64,000 nucleotides of DNA from contig NC_037683.1 of assembly GCF_003255815.1 (NCBI RefSeq), positions 74,175,098 through 74,239,097 on the forward strand. Reading direction: 5' to 3'. The position numbers and the translations under genes are program-made. Shown in pieces: positions 44,851 to 55,770 of this stretch (within the stretch, counting starts at the first letter, position 1; every line of letters starts with the position of its first letter). The notes below the pieces were generated by a model. It ran no database searches. It was given only the letters and a program-made list of their open reading frames with translations, and had not been told where the DNA came from. The DNA is from Theropithecus gelada. Taxonomy: Eukaryota; Chordata; Mammalia; Primates; Cercopithecidae.

Positions 44851-45545
44851 ATCAAACATTGCTTGTTCTCTGGAAACCTAAACTATTTCTCTATCTGGGA
44901 CATTTGAGATGCAGTCCTCCCCAGAAACAGAGAGATGGCCTCAATGACTGTGGACTGATCCTTCCCTCCAGAAGTGCCCAAGATTCTGCTCACCCCATCT
45001 TTAGTCAAGGGTGAGGGAGAGCCAACTCTGCAATCCCTTCTTCTGGGTTTTAAAAATGTGAGTGACAACCCTGCAAGCTGAGTTAATGGAGCCTATGCCT
45101 CAGTGATGACTTATATGCATTGTGGGGCCAAAATACAAAAACAAGGCCATTCACGAGGCTCTGCGGTTTGGTGGGGAAGAGTGACGTCTGGAAAGTGGGG
45201 GGTGGGCGGAGCTGATGAGCACCATTTTCATTAACTTACAGAAAATCATTAGTGTTCAACTTATGAACAAAAAGTTCCCTCTTGGCTAAACTAATTCATT
45301 TTCCAGGTCAGGCTTTCCTGTGTATGTCTGAGTGCACGTGCGCTGGGATGTGTGGGAGTCATTCTTTTTTCTGCTGCATGGTTGATGTGTGCATGTGTCT
45401 GGGACTCATTACATGACTGAAAATGTAAGCAGCTGGAAATTCATGGGACAAAAAGGCTGAGCTCATTACCAGGAACATTAAAGACATGGCCTATGGGGAG
45501 GTAAATTGTTTAATGTTAAAATCAGAATTATTTGGCCTTTGACCC
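44851..45545. other. Unassigned DNA, possible conserved element
   Basis: No repeat was found. 45215-45490 is repeat-free, with several att/aat homeobox-core words ('tttcattaacttacag', 'aaatcattagtgttcaac'). It could be a conserved noncoding element, but sequence alone cannot show conservation. Confidence 0.35.
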
Positions 45546-45549
45546 TGAT

Positions 45550-46520
45550 GACCACCCTCTTAGACATAATTCTCTCTACTTTGGGCTTTTTATCACCCCA
45601 ATGTTTGTTGGTTCTCTTCTTGTCATTCAGTTCCCTTCTTATTCAAATCATAGATCTAAACCCATCTGAAGAATATGAATGTATCCCAAATTTCTATAGC
45701 ATTCTTCTTGTCTAACTACCTAATTTCATTGGATGAGCTCATTCACCCCCATTATATTCCAAGATGCAATTCCCAAATTATATCTCTAGTCCCGACCTTC
45801 TTCCAGGCTCCAGACTGATTACACAAGCTCTCAAATTCATTTCTTCTCTTGTTTCTATGTCAGCTGATGGCACCAGCATATACTCAAATTTCTCAAGATG
45901 GAGCCTCAGATCTGCCTTCCATTCTTCCTGCCTGCATCTTCACTCTCAATCTGTGGCCAAGTGAAACTGATTTTCTACTATGAATTATTATGTTTTTGTC
46001 TAAAAAATGCTCATCATATTCCAGGTCCTGCCTTAAGAGCTTTACGACCCTGTGAGGAAGGCACTACAACTGTCTCTAGTTTAGAAAGAAACAAATAGAG
46101 ATATTGAGAGGTTAAGTAACTTGCTCAAGGTCACACAGTTCAAAAATGACAGAGCTGGGAAAACCCAGGTGGCTGGGTTCAGCATCCCCGTTCTTGAATC
46201 CTGTTCTCTGCTGCCCCTATATATCCAATTCCACTGCCTGGTCAAGTCATTGTCTTTCAATTAACAGCCATCTCTTTATCTTCCTCCTGCACAGCAGATT
46301 TTTCTTTCTAAAACACCAACCTCTTTTCTATTGTCTCTAATCTAATCTGACTTAAGTAGATCTGATATATACTAATTAAAATCCAAACTTTCCAGAACCT
46401 CTGAGGCCCTTCAGAATACATCCCTGACTGACCCCCAACCTCATGTCCTGCTACTTTTCTTTTCAAACACCTTGCCTCTGCCCCCTCTCTCCTTCTGGCC
46501 TTCCATTAATCTAATAATTA
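45550..46520 (+). mobile_element. L2, sense, split by a MIR
   Basis: The left block (45550-45975: 'ggatgagctcattcaccccc', 'atgcaattcccaaattatat', 'ctagtcccgaccttcttcca') is L2 coding-side sequence. The right block (46270-46515: 'aaaatccaaactttccagaa', 'gaggcccttcagaatacatc', 'ccaacctcatgtcctgctac') is the next part. An antisense MIR at 46000-46180 lies between them. Confidence 0.62.
46000..46180 (-). mobile_element. MIR, antisense
   Basis: 'attgagaggttaagtaactt', 'gctcaaggtcacacagttca' and 'aaatgacagagctgggaaaa' are a well kept complemented MIR core. Confidence 0.78.
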
Positions 46521-46521
46521 T

Positions 46522-46728
46522 GCTAGCATCAAGGTATTGAGCGTCTAGGAAGTGTCAGTCTTTGTAATAGACACTTTATGTATTTGTTCTCATTATCATA
46601 GCAACCCTACAATGTAAGTGTTTGTCATATCTCCTTTTTGCCAACGAGGAAACTTGCACTCTGAAAAATTAAAACTAATCTAAGGCCTCTTTGGAAGTGA
46701 GTGGTTGAGTTAGGATTTGAATATAAGT
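46522..46728 (-). mobile_element. MIR, antisense
   Basis: 'catagcaaccctacaatgta', 'tgccaacgaggaaacttgca' and 'gttgagttaggatttgaata' are complemented MIR. L1-C begins just after it. Confidence 0.65.
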
Positions 46729-46733
46729 TCTGA

Positions 46734-47327
46734 ACACTTTTACACTGTTGGTAGGAATGTAAATTAGTTCAACCATTGTGGAAGACAGTACGGAGATTCC
46801 TCAAGGATCTAGAGTTAGAAATACCACTTGACCCAGCAATCCCATTACTGGGTATATACCCAAAGGAATATAAATCATTCTACTATAAAGACACACAGAC
46901 GTTTGTTTACTGCAGCACTATTTACAATAGCAAAAACACAGAACCAACCCAAATGCCCATCAATGATAGACTGGAAAAGGAAAACGTGGTACATATACAA
47001 GGTGGAATACTATGTAGCCATTAAAACAGAATGAGATCATGTCCTTTGCAGGGACATGGATGAAGCTGGAAGTCATCATCCTTAGCAAACAGAAAACCAA
47101 ACACTGAATGTCCTCACTCATAAGAGGGAGTTGAACATTGAGAACACATGGACACGGAGAGGGGAACAACACATACCAGGGCCTGTTGAGGGTGGGGGTG
47201 AGAGAAGGGAACTTAGAGGACAGGTCAACAGATGCAGAAAACCACCATGGCACTTGTATACCTATGTAACAAACCTGCATGTTCTGCATGTTTCCCATTT
47301 TTTAAAGAAGAAATAAACAAAAAAAAT
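46734..47327 (+). mobile_element. L1-C: short 5'-truncated LINE-1
   Basis: The last 0.3 kb of ORF2 plus the 3'UTR and a short A-rich end. It opens at 'acttttacactgttggtagg' and holds 'cccattactgggtatatacc', 'aatactatgtagccattaaa' and 'gttctgcatgtttcccattt'. It lies in the same orientation as L1-A and shares the 'aaaggaatataaatcattct' variant, so it has a similar primate age. Flanking 'agttctgaa' and 'ggttccaaa' could be a worn target-site duplication. Frames here are ORF2 and 3'UTR scraps. Confidence 0.9.
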
Positions 47328-48415
47328 AGGTTCCAAATTCACACCCTTTTTCCTATTCGATCAATAAATACATGCAAAAGTATACAAATAAATCTTAGTG
47401 GTATTTTCTGCGTTGCAAACATGCCATTTGACAATATTGCTGTGTGTGTACTTGGGAAATGCTCTTCAGCATTCCTTAGGACATTTACAAAAGGTGGTGG
47501 CAGGAGTGAGGGGTGGAGAGAGGACTATTGAGTTGTCTGCTGACTTGATCAGGGAGGGCCAGTGTACTTGGCCACCTGGCTGCACTCAACTCAAATAATC
47601 AGGAGCTCCAATCCCAAAGAACATTAGCTAATCATCATAAGAAAACAAACAAACAAGTGAGCAGCCAATCATATAGTCTGACCCTTGTAGCTTAAATGAA
47701 GGGATGGAAGGTTCATCAGACTCAAAACTCGGCCACCAGAAACAAGTAAAGATGTTTTGTTAGAAGTTCCCCTGAAGTTTTCTTTTGGCTCCTACTGTGC
47801 AAAGAAAGGAGAACACCTGGATTCCACAAATTGTGCAAACCATGCCCACATCATAAAGTGAAGGAAAGGAAGACAGCAAGCCTCATAAAGTATATGTTGG
47901 GCCACTGAGCTGCTCCTGGGAGCAGCTCCTGCTGCCACCCTCCTCGCTCAGCCAAGTTATCCACATCACCAACACCAGAGGGCACTCTGCCTTCTAGCAG
48001 ACAAATGTGTGTCCCTGGGCCCTGAGGTTGGGGATTATGCGGTCCACAGACAAGGTCTCTACTCAGTCCCAATGCAGATCACTCCGATTTAGATTTTCTA
48101 GTGGGGTACAGGGTGTTATAGCAGATGGGACTTCTTGCTGAGTACAAGAAATAAATGTTTTTCTCCCCAACTATCATGTCAACATTTTTTCCTGAATCTC
48201 AATTCCCTATAAGAGGATGAACAGAAACAACTACATGTGGTGAAAACTCAACTCAGGACTCCGTATTTTGATCCTGAAACGGAGAGTCCTATTTTTCCCA
48301 GTGTTGACGTCTATCCTCAGATAAAACCTCCCTGGCTACTTATTGCCCTGGCCATAGTCCTCTAATCAGGACTGCTAATTAGAAAAATGACTAGAGGTTA
48401 AAAAAAAATGTTTTA
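47328..48415. other. Unassigned DNA
   Basis: No repeat or gene named. Frames of 60-99 codons lack domains, and those before 47327 are LINE-1 derived. Confidence 0.45.
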
Positions 48416-48419
48416 TTTC

Positions 48420-48735
48420 ATTTAGGTTCTTATAACGCAATATCATAAACTGAGTGGCTTATAAACAAAGAAATTTAATTCTCTCAGATCTGGAAGCTGG
48501 GAAATCCGAGATTAAGGCCGAGTCATGTCTGATGAGGACCTGCTTTCTGACTCAAAGAAGGTGACCTATTGCTGCATCCTCACATGGTAGAAGAGAAAAG
48601 TGGTCTCTCTGGGTTTTCTTTCATGACGACTCCAGTGACCTCTCAAAGGTCTCACCTCCAGATACCACCACTTTGGGGAGTTAAGATTTCAACATTTGAA
48701 TTTGGAAGGAACACAAACATTCAAACAATGGCAGA
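48420..48735 (-). mobile_element. MLT1-type LTR, antisense
   Basis: 'cttataacgcaatatcataa', 'ctgagtggcttataaacaaa', 'cagatctggaagctgggaaa', 'tgctgcatcctcacatggta' and 'gaaggaacacaaacattcaa' follow complemented MLT1. Confidence 0.85.
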
Positions 48736-48764
48736 AAAGAACAAATGAACTTAACAGGATGCTA

Positions 48765-48965
48765 ACTATATGTTATGCAGGTTACTTTGGGTGGGGGGAT
48801 GGTTTTGTACATATATCTTCTTAATCTTTACAGTCGGCCAATGAGATCAATGACACAATCCCATTTTACACATGATAAAACTGAGGTTCAGGGAGATTAA
48901 AGAACATGTCTGGGTACAGCATAGATAATGGATAACAGAATGACAATTCAAATAGAAAAATAATT
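48765..48965 (-). mobile_element. MIR, antisense
   Basis: 'tcttaatctttacagtcggc', 'cccattttacacatgataaa' and 'actgaggttcagggagatta' are complemented MIR. Confidence 0.65.
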
Positions 48966-48994
48966 CCAAAGGCCATGCTTTAGGCTAGAGGTTA

Positions 48995-49220
48995 GCAAAC
49001 TATGGCCAATGGGTCAAACACAGCTTACCACCTGATTTTGTACTAATGTTTTGCTAAAACACTGCTATGGCCATTCGTTTATGTAATTGTCTATGCCTGT
49101 TTTTATATCACAACAGTGGAGTTGCATAGTTGTGACAGAGACTCTATGGCCCACAAAGCTTAAAATATTTACCCTGTGGCCTCTTACAGAAGGTTTGCCA
49201 AACTCTGCTTTAGGCATATG
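48995..49220 (+). mobile_element. hAT-Charlie-type MITE relic
   Basis: Same family as 5022-5238, here with both ends visible: 'agaggttagcaaactatggc' at the left and 'agaaggtttgccaaactctg' at the right form imperfect inverted termini. Interior 'caacagtggagttgcatagt' and 'cttaaaatatttaccctgtg' match the other copy. Confidence 0.72.
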
Positions 49221-50360
49221 TGATTTGAGGCACAAAGAAAAGCCCTAACTTAAAACGTTTTCACAATAATGCCTGAAATTTTACTTCTACTCCTTTGAGA
49301 TCAGTATCACCCTAGGACCCTATCAAATTTGAGGCATTGAAGCAGAATCGTACATCTGCAACATAATTTATGAATACCTTAAATAGTAATAGGGTTTAGA
49401 GCTTGGAGGGGATTGAGGGTTCTGGGAGATTAATTTCAAAACTTCTCATCTGTACAACTGGCAAAGAGAAGGTTCTAAATTTAAAGGACTATATCACTAA
49501 GTACTGTGACATGTTTGGGCTCAAGCAACTTTGCTGTAGGACTGAACTTAACTGAGCAAAACACAGTGGGGCACTCCTGCCCATTTCATAAGAGTCTCAT
49601 GGATCCTGGGTTTTCCAGCAGCATTGAGAATTCAGCGGAGCTCTGGGTTCCTGGATCAATGCTATTCCAGGGTCTCCAGATCCACCAGTACTGAAAACAT
49701 GGTAGTGAACTAGTAGATTTCTTGTTCCACTCACATCTAAGGGGAGTTTCTCAGAGAAGTGGGAACAGATTCATAGCTAGGAATAGCATCTCTGTGCAAT
49801 TTCCTGGAACTGAGGCTGAGGACTTCCTGCACAGCTAGTGAAGCAGCGAGAAGACAAGGATAATCTAGGAGTATACTTTAGGAATTATTGGAAATACTTT
49901 GAATAGGGAAACTATGAAAACTTACACTTCTAGCTCTTTAAGATTTAGAAACAGGCTCAGTACCATTGAAACTAGGTTTTTAATTTTAATCAAACCATAT
50001 TTGTACTCACAAGCTGACAAAGCTAAAAAGTTTTAACTTCTGTATCAGTCGACTGGAACAATGAGAATTACACCACCACCACCCCCTCCAGGAGTTAGAA
50101 AGTAAATTATTTTCAAGGTACTTGGCATTTTTCTCTATGAGGTGGCTCTGACAGCTAGGTTAAGCATCTTTCCACTCACTATGCATCTATAATAATAGGA
50201 CCTATAATTCTCTGTTACCCTACCATCACATAGGAACAACTCCAACATGTGTAAGCCAAGCTGTCCTCCCTCCTGCATCTTGTCCCTTTCTTATAGTAGT
50301 GCAACAGCTACAGCTTTTGTAGCTAATTAGATCTTAATTTTAATCCCAGCCATTATCTTT
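49221..50360. other. Unassigned DNA
   Basis: No repeat or gene named. A C-rich stretch 'caccaccaccaccccctcc' lies near 50072-50090. Confidence 0.45.
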
Positions 50361-50364
50361 AATG

Positions 50365-50480
50365 GTTATGTATGTCAGCTTGGACATTTATTTAGCTCCT
50401 CCAAATGGCTATTTTGTAATCTGAAAGATGGGTAATAAAATATCTACATCACAATGAGATGGAGTATGTAAATTGTGTTG
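50365..50480 (+). mobile_element. MIR fragment, sense
   Basis: 'gtcagcttggacatttattt', 'tttgtaatctgaaagatggg' and 'taataaaatatctacatcac' follow MIR order. Confidence 0.5.
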
Positions 50481-50959
50481 TATGGTGTCTTCTGGTTTCT
50501 CAGTAATATGTCTTCTGCTCAAAATACCAGGATGAGTCATTGGTCTGATAGTGAAGGAGCCATGCATCCTCCTCTTTCTTCAGGCATATGTTCCTTCTGA
50601 CTACCTTGAACCCATTTCAGTTATCAGGGCTGGGTCAGTGACTGGGAGGGTTCTGTGCCATCTCCCTACTGTTTCTATCTCCTTACCTGTCTGTGTCTTT
50701 CACTTCCTGGGTTTCTTCTCTTTTTTTAAAGAATTTTACAAGGATTTACTCATAAACCAGCAAGTGCACTGTCTACAAAATGACATCATGATAGCTTCCA
50801 TCAGTCTTAGATTTATACATCAGCAAAAAATGAAATAAAATCATCAATATCAGGCATCAATAGTAGCCCATAGGTGATACAACGACTCAGGACAGTCGGA
50901 AGACTCACGGCTCCTGTGTTCTCCTCTTTCACATGTGGTTAGCTCCTTGGTTATAGTAA

Positions 50960-51185
50960 CGGTGGTTGTAATGACGAGGATGGTGTGGCAACCATTTGTT
51001 AAGTATCTGTTATCTATCACATATTGTATTTGCCCTCTACAGAGGGAGTCTTAATCCTCTACGACTTTATATAATGGCTATGATGTTCATTTTATAAGAG
51101 GGCACTGGGGTTGCCTTGCCCAACATTTCATAAATAGCTGAGACAGGATCCAAATTCAGTTCCGACACTAAAATTCATGCTCCTT
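50960..51185 (-). mobile_element. MIR, antisense
   Basis: 'accatttgttaagtatctgt', 'ttcattttataagagggcac', 'cccaacatttcataaatagc' and 'caggatccaaattcagttcc' are complemented MIR, diverged. Confidence 0.55.
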
Positions 51186-51595
51186 CCTCTCTGTAACACT
51201 CTTAGATGTAGGCTTACCACATCTTTCTTCTGCCTCATTTGCCCTCCCTTCCTCCTTTATTTCTTCACTCATTTCTTTCCTAAAAAAAAAAAAAGAAAAA
51301 TTTTAAAACCTCATTTTTTCCGTTTCCCTTTCTTGCTAAGAAACACATTTGAGAAATCATCTTTAACAATATCAAATCATTTTCATTGGTGCTCTGCAAA
51401 AACAATAGTGGTGTCACACCAGGCACTCTGAAAGGCTGGTATATTATAGAGGAAAACTGTTCAAACTGCAGCTTCATGCTGTGGTGCTGTTCACAACTAC
51501 TTCTTAATCTGCTACCCTGGGGCTATGAATGACAACCTGTAAAAGTTCTTAGAAAGCTAAAGCTAGGAGGGAAAAAGAGGTCTAGATTCACATTG
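51186..51595. other. Unassigned DNA
   Basis: An A-rich run lies at about 51282-51300. Frames there encode K- or F-runs only and are not genes. Confidence 0.5.
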
Positions 51596-51725
51596 ACTTA
51601 TTTAACCAATGTATATTATACTTGAACTATCCTTGAGACTGTACTAGGCACTGGAGATGAAATGGTAATCAAGCCTTAGTATCTGCCCTCATGGCACATA
51701 TAATCTAGTGTGAAAATACAAACAA
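51596..51725 (-). mobile_element. L2 3'-end fragment, antisense
   Basis: 'gactgtactaggcactggag', 'tatctgccctcatggcacat' and 'ataatctagtgtgaaaatac' are the antisense L2 terminus. An Alu arm follows directly. Confidence 0.62.
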
Positions 51726-51727
51726 GT

Positions 51728-51826
51728 GGCTGGGCACGGTGGCTCGCACCTGTAACCTCAGCACTTTGGGAGGCCAAGGTGGGCAGATCACAAGGTCAAG
51801 AGATCAAGACCATCCTAGCCAACATG
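51728..51826 (+). mobile_element. Alu left-arm fragment lacking the right arm
   Basis: It starts at the normal Alu 5' end ('ggctgggcacggtggctcgc') and stops after 'ccatcctagccaacatg'. It then runs into about 60 bp of A- and G-rich sequence instead of the right arm. LINE-1-driven insertion truncates Alus at the 5' end, so a 3' loss is unusual. The wording fits a Y or S Alu and not an old FLAM. Confidence 0.85.
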
Positions 51827-51920
51827 AGAAAATGGAGTAAAAAGAGAGAGAAAATGGTTGAAAAGGAAAGCAAAGAAAATCAAACATATGTATAACTGAA
51901 GTCACTGAAAGGACACTCTT

Positions 51921-51990
51921 CTCTATATATATATTATATACATTATATATATTATATATATATATAGTGTGTGTGTGTGTATGTTTGTGT
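51921..51990. repeat. Compound (TA)n(TG)n microsatellite
   Basis: About 45 bp of alternating ta with a few breaks, then about 20 bp of tg. Such tracts melt easily and change length often. Confidence 0.9.
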
Positions 51991-52847
51991 AATATCAGAA
52001 ACTTTTCCAGAAATAAGAGAAAAAGAAAATCTACATACAGAAAGTGTTCACCTTGTATCTGGGAAAATTGACCTGGAACGATCAGCTCTGAGACTGATTC
52101 TAATAAAACTGAAGACTTAACTAATTATGATAAAGATAACAAAATTGCACAGGTATCAAATTTCTCAAGCAGAAACCTACAAAGGAAAACAAGAGTTAGT
52201 AATTTCAACAACCTCAAGGAGAGAAAGCAGGAGCCAAGGACTGTATATGAAACTAAGCTCTCCTGCAAGCAGCAAATCTACAGAAAGACAATTACAAATG
52301 TGCAAGAATTCAGGAAGTGCTCCTTTTAGAAATGCTCTTCTTAGAAGTATTTCCTAATGAATCCACTAGAGCACAAGCTCCATGCAATCAAGAGATGACT
52401 GGGAAAATTTAGCCAAGGGACTAACAGTGAGAGATTAATACATTTAATCAAAGATTCAAGACTAAAACAAGGGTGGGCCATGAATGAGAAAATAGTATGT
52501 AAACATTCTATGTTTTGATAAAGTGTAAAAATGCAACTGAATATGAGAAAGAGAAAATTAAAATGGAATAATTGATCATTTAATAGGAAATAGGAGTCAA
52601 ATGGTATCATTTAAAACCAACATACAAGATAGTGAAAAGTTAAGTAGGTAAACAAAGGGCACCATAAAATGTATAGACACAAAACTAATCATTACATTAA
52701 AAATACAAACCTTTGTAAATACTAAAACACATTTATTCAAACAACAAAGAGTGATATATACAAAGACTCTGTTGCATAAAGTAATATGACAGTGTTGAGA
52801 CCAAACATATTAGTCACATCAACAAATGTAACTAGGCTTAATTTGAC

Positions 52848-53140
52848 CTTTCTTTTCTTTTTTGGAGACAAGGTCTCACACTATCTCCCAGGCTGGGGTG
52901 CAGTGGTCATCACTACTCACTGCTGCCTTGATCTCCCAGGCTCAAGCAATCCTCCTACTTCAGCCTCCTAAGGAGCTAGGATTACACATCATCATGCCTG
53001 CCTAATTTTATTGTTGTTTTTGTAGACACAGGGTTTCACTATGTTGCCCAGGCTGGTCTCAAATTCCTGGGCTCAAGCTATCCTCTCACCTCAGCCTACC
53101 AAAGTGCTGGGATTACAAGTGTGAGCCACTGCACCTGGCC
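52848..53140 (-). mobile_element. AluJ, antisense
   Basis: A complete antisense dimeric Alu with a T-rich start ('tttcttttcttttttggaga') and the J-type wording 'cttgatctcccaggctcaag' and 'tctcaaattcctgggctcaa'. It is inserted in the L1M element. AluJ is the oldest Alu group, so L1M must be older. Confidence 0.92.
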
Positions 53141-53939
53141 TCAGTTTACTATTAAAAGAAAATGATTTCAAATTGACTCAAAAGTAAAGCCCAACTCTGT
53201 GCCATACAAGATAACATCTAAAATAATTTAACTCAAAGAGGTTTAAAATAAATCAATAGAAAAAGAGATTCAAGAGTAACAAGAAAAAAGAGCAGAGTGG
53301 CAATCCTAATATCAAAGTAGAATTCAATTAAAAAAACATAAATAAGACAAAGCATATTTTATAACATTAAAAGCCAAAATTTACAATTATACATATACAT
53401 ATATATATAAAATCACATATATATGTATATTTCACAGCAACTACCTATATAAAGCAAAACTACAGGAGATGCAAAAGAGGTAGAAAAAAATACAGAATAA
53501 TCAGAGACTTTAACATGTTCTCAGTACATTTGAGTTTACAGTATTTAGGTAGTTTTAGCAGGCTGAAAGAACGTAATCAATAGTGTAGATCTTAATAATA
53601 CATATATAACAACTCACCATGATAATAAAGAATATAACTTCTCAAGAACAAGTAGCATTCATAATAATTGATCATACACTCTTTTGCAAAGACAATGTTG
53701 GTAACTTTCATCAAATAGAAAAATTACAAAAATACTCTCTGATCACAATGCAATTTAAATTCATTCAGAAATTTAAATTGACACCAAAAACCAAAATATG
53801 CTTTCACCAGAAAAAAAAAAAAAATTCAATTGAACACTTTTTGAGTAAATGGAAAAATACAAACAGGAATTACAGAATTTCTATAAAAAAATGCTAATAA
53901 AAAATACTATATATCAGAATCAATGAGATATATTTATAG

Positions 53940-55195
53940 ATGATGATTAGAGCAAAATTCTTAGCTTTGAAAACTTATATCAATAAATCTAAAAATGAAA
54001 ATAAATTAAATACCCAGCTCAGAAATTAGGAAAGGACAACAAAGAAAACTAAAGGAAAGTACAAGAAAGAAATAATAAAGGTAAAAATGAAAGTTATTTA
54101 TGAGGTAGAGAAAAAACCAAATTCATAAATATTCTAGTTTTTTAAAATATATAAACAAAATAGACAAATGGCTTCAATTTAATGGAAAAAAGGAGAGAAA
54201 ATATAGAAATACAGAATGAGAAATGACAAGGGATAAATACTAATACAGAGGAAGATTTTAAATCACAAAATTAATTTGCATACATGTATGTAAAAAATTA
54301 GAGAGCTAGATGAAATGCGTAATTTTCTATGAATATTTAATTTACCAAATTGACTTGAGTAGAAATAGAAAGATTAAATGATCCATTTCTGAGGAAGAAA
54401 CGGCAAAAAGTATGAAGGAACTATCCAACCAAAAAGCACAAGTCCAGGTGGTTTCATAAGGGAAATATTACTAAAACTTTAGCAGTCACCAGATAAGCCT
54501 GATGGTACGTCACTTGTCTCTGAGAATAGAAAATGGAAGAGAATTTTCAGATCCCTTTAATAAAGCAAGTGTAATATTTATATCTAAACCTGATAAAAAT
54601 AGCACCAAAAAAGGAAACTACAGACTAATATAACATAGGATTACTGATGCACAAATCCCAAATAAAATATTTTCAAGTAAACTTCAACAGCACATTATGA
54701 ATACACCATGACCAAGCAGAATTTATGTTAGGAATGCAGGAATTGTGCATTATTAAGAAACTGATTACAAGAATTCAACAGATTAATAGGTTTAAAAAGA
54801 AAAATTTTATAATTATCTTCAATTATGTTTAAAAGATATTTAACAAAGTCAAACACCTATCTTAACAAAAATAGGTAAGATTACAGGAACAGATATCCTT
54901 TTCTTATCTTGATAAAATATATACAGAGATACCTCAGTCCTAAAGCTAACATCTTACTTAATGGAGAAACATTAGAGATGTTCTAACAAGAGTGAGGAAC
55001 AAGGCTAGGATGGTCCTTACCCTTATTACATTTAATATATTGGGGATACTAGCCCATAAAATTAGAGAAGAGCAAAAAGTTAAAGTCATAAGAATTGGAA
55101 AAGAAGTAAAACTATTGCTATTTGCAGATAGAATTATGACATGCCTGAAAACCCTTAGAGAATATGATAAACTAATTTAACAAATTTTTTTAAAT
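53940..55195 (+). pseudogene. L1M ORF2 remnant
   Basis: RT-related peptides survive in pieces. The 62-codon frame at 54992-55180 has 'TFNILGILAHKIREEQKVKV' and 'LLLFADRIMTCLKTLREYDK', which aligns with the RT catalytic region, where the second aspartate of FADD is replaced (FADR). Stops and indels are dense, as expected of an element far older than the primate L1s here. Confidence 0.65.
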
Positions 55196-55433
55196 CAGTA
55201 AATATGCTATAAAATTAACATCTAAAAATTAATAGCCTCCATATGCACAAATAATAATCAAGCAGATGTTATATAACAGAAAAGAAAGCCCTATTTATAA
55301 AAGCAAATGTATAAAATGAAATAAACTTAGAAATATAGAAAACCTATGTGAAGAAAACTTTTTTTAGAAAAAGGCAAAAAGTACATTTCAACAAATGGGA
55401 AGATATTATTTATTTGGCTATAGGAAAACTGCT

Positions 55434-55770
55434 TTGGACTGAGTGTGTGGTGTCCCCCCCAAATTGTATGTCGACACCCTAATTACCAATGTGGAGGAGA
55501 GGCCTTTGGGAGGTGGTTAGGTTTAGAGGAAGTCAGGAGTCCTCTGATGAGTATGTCCTTACAAAAAGAGAAAGAGACATAAGATCTCCCTCTGTCCTTG
55601 CATGAGGAAAAGGCCATGTGAGAAAATAGCCAAGAAGCATGCCTTCCCCAAGAACCTCACCATGCTGGCACCCATATGTTGAACTTCCAGCCTCCAAAAC
55701 ATGAGGAATAAATGCTTGTTGTTTAAAACATTCTATGTCAATTTGTTATAGCAGTCCAAACTAAGATAGT
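55434..55770 (+). mobile_element. MLT1-type LTR, sense
   Basis: 'gactgagtgtgtggtgtccc', 'accaatgtggaggagaggcc', 'ttgggaggtggttaggttta', 'aacttccagcctccaaaaca' and 'atttgttatagcagtccaaa' follow MLT1 from start to end. It lies inside the L1M. The following 100 bp (55771-55870, 'cccagctgatggcacatgga', 'gccctgcccaaattgcagat') resembles another MaLR LTR piece. Confidence 0.86.
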
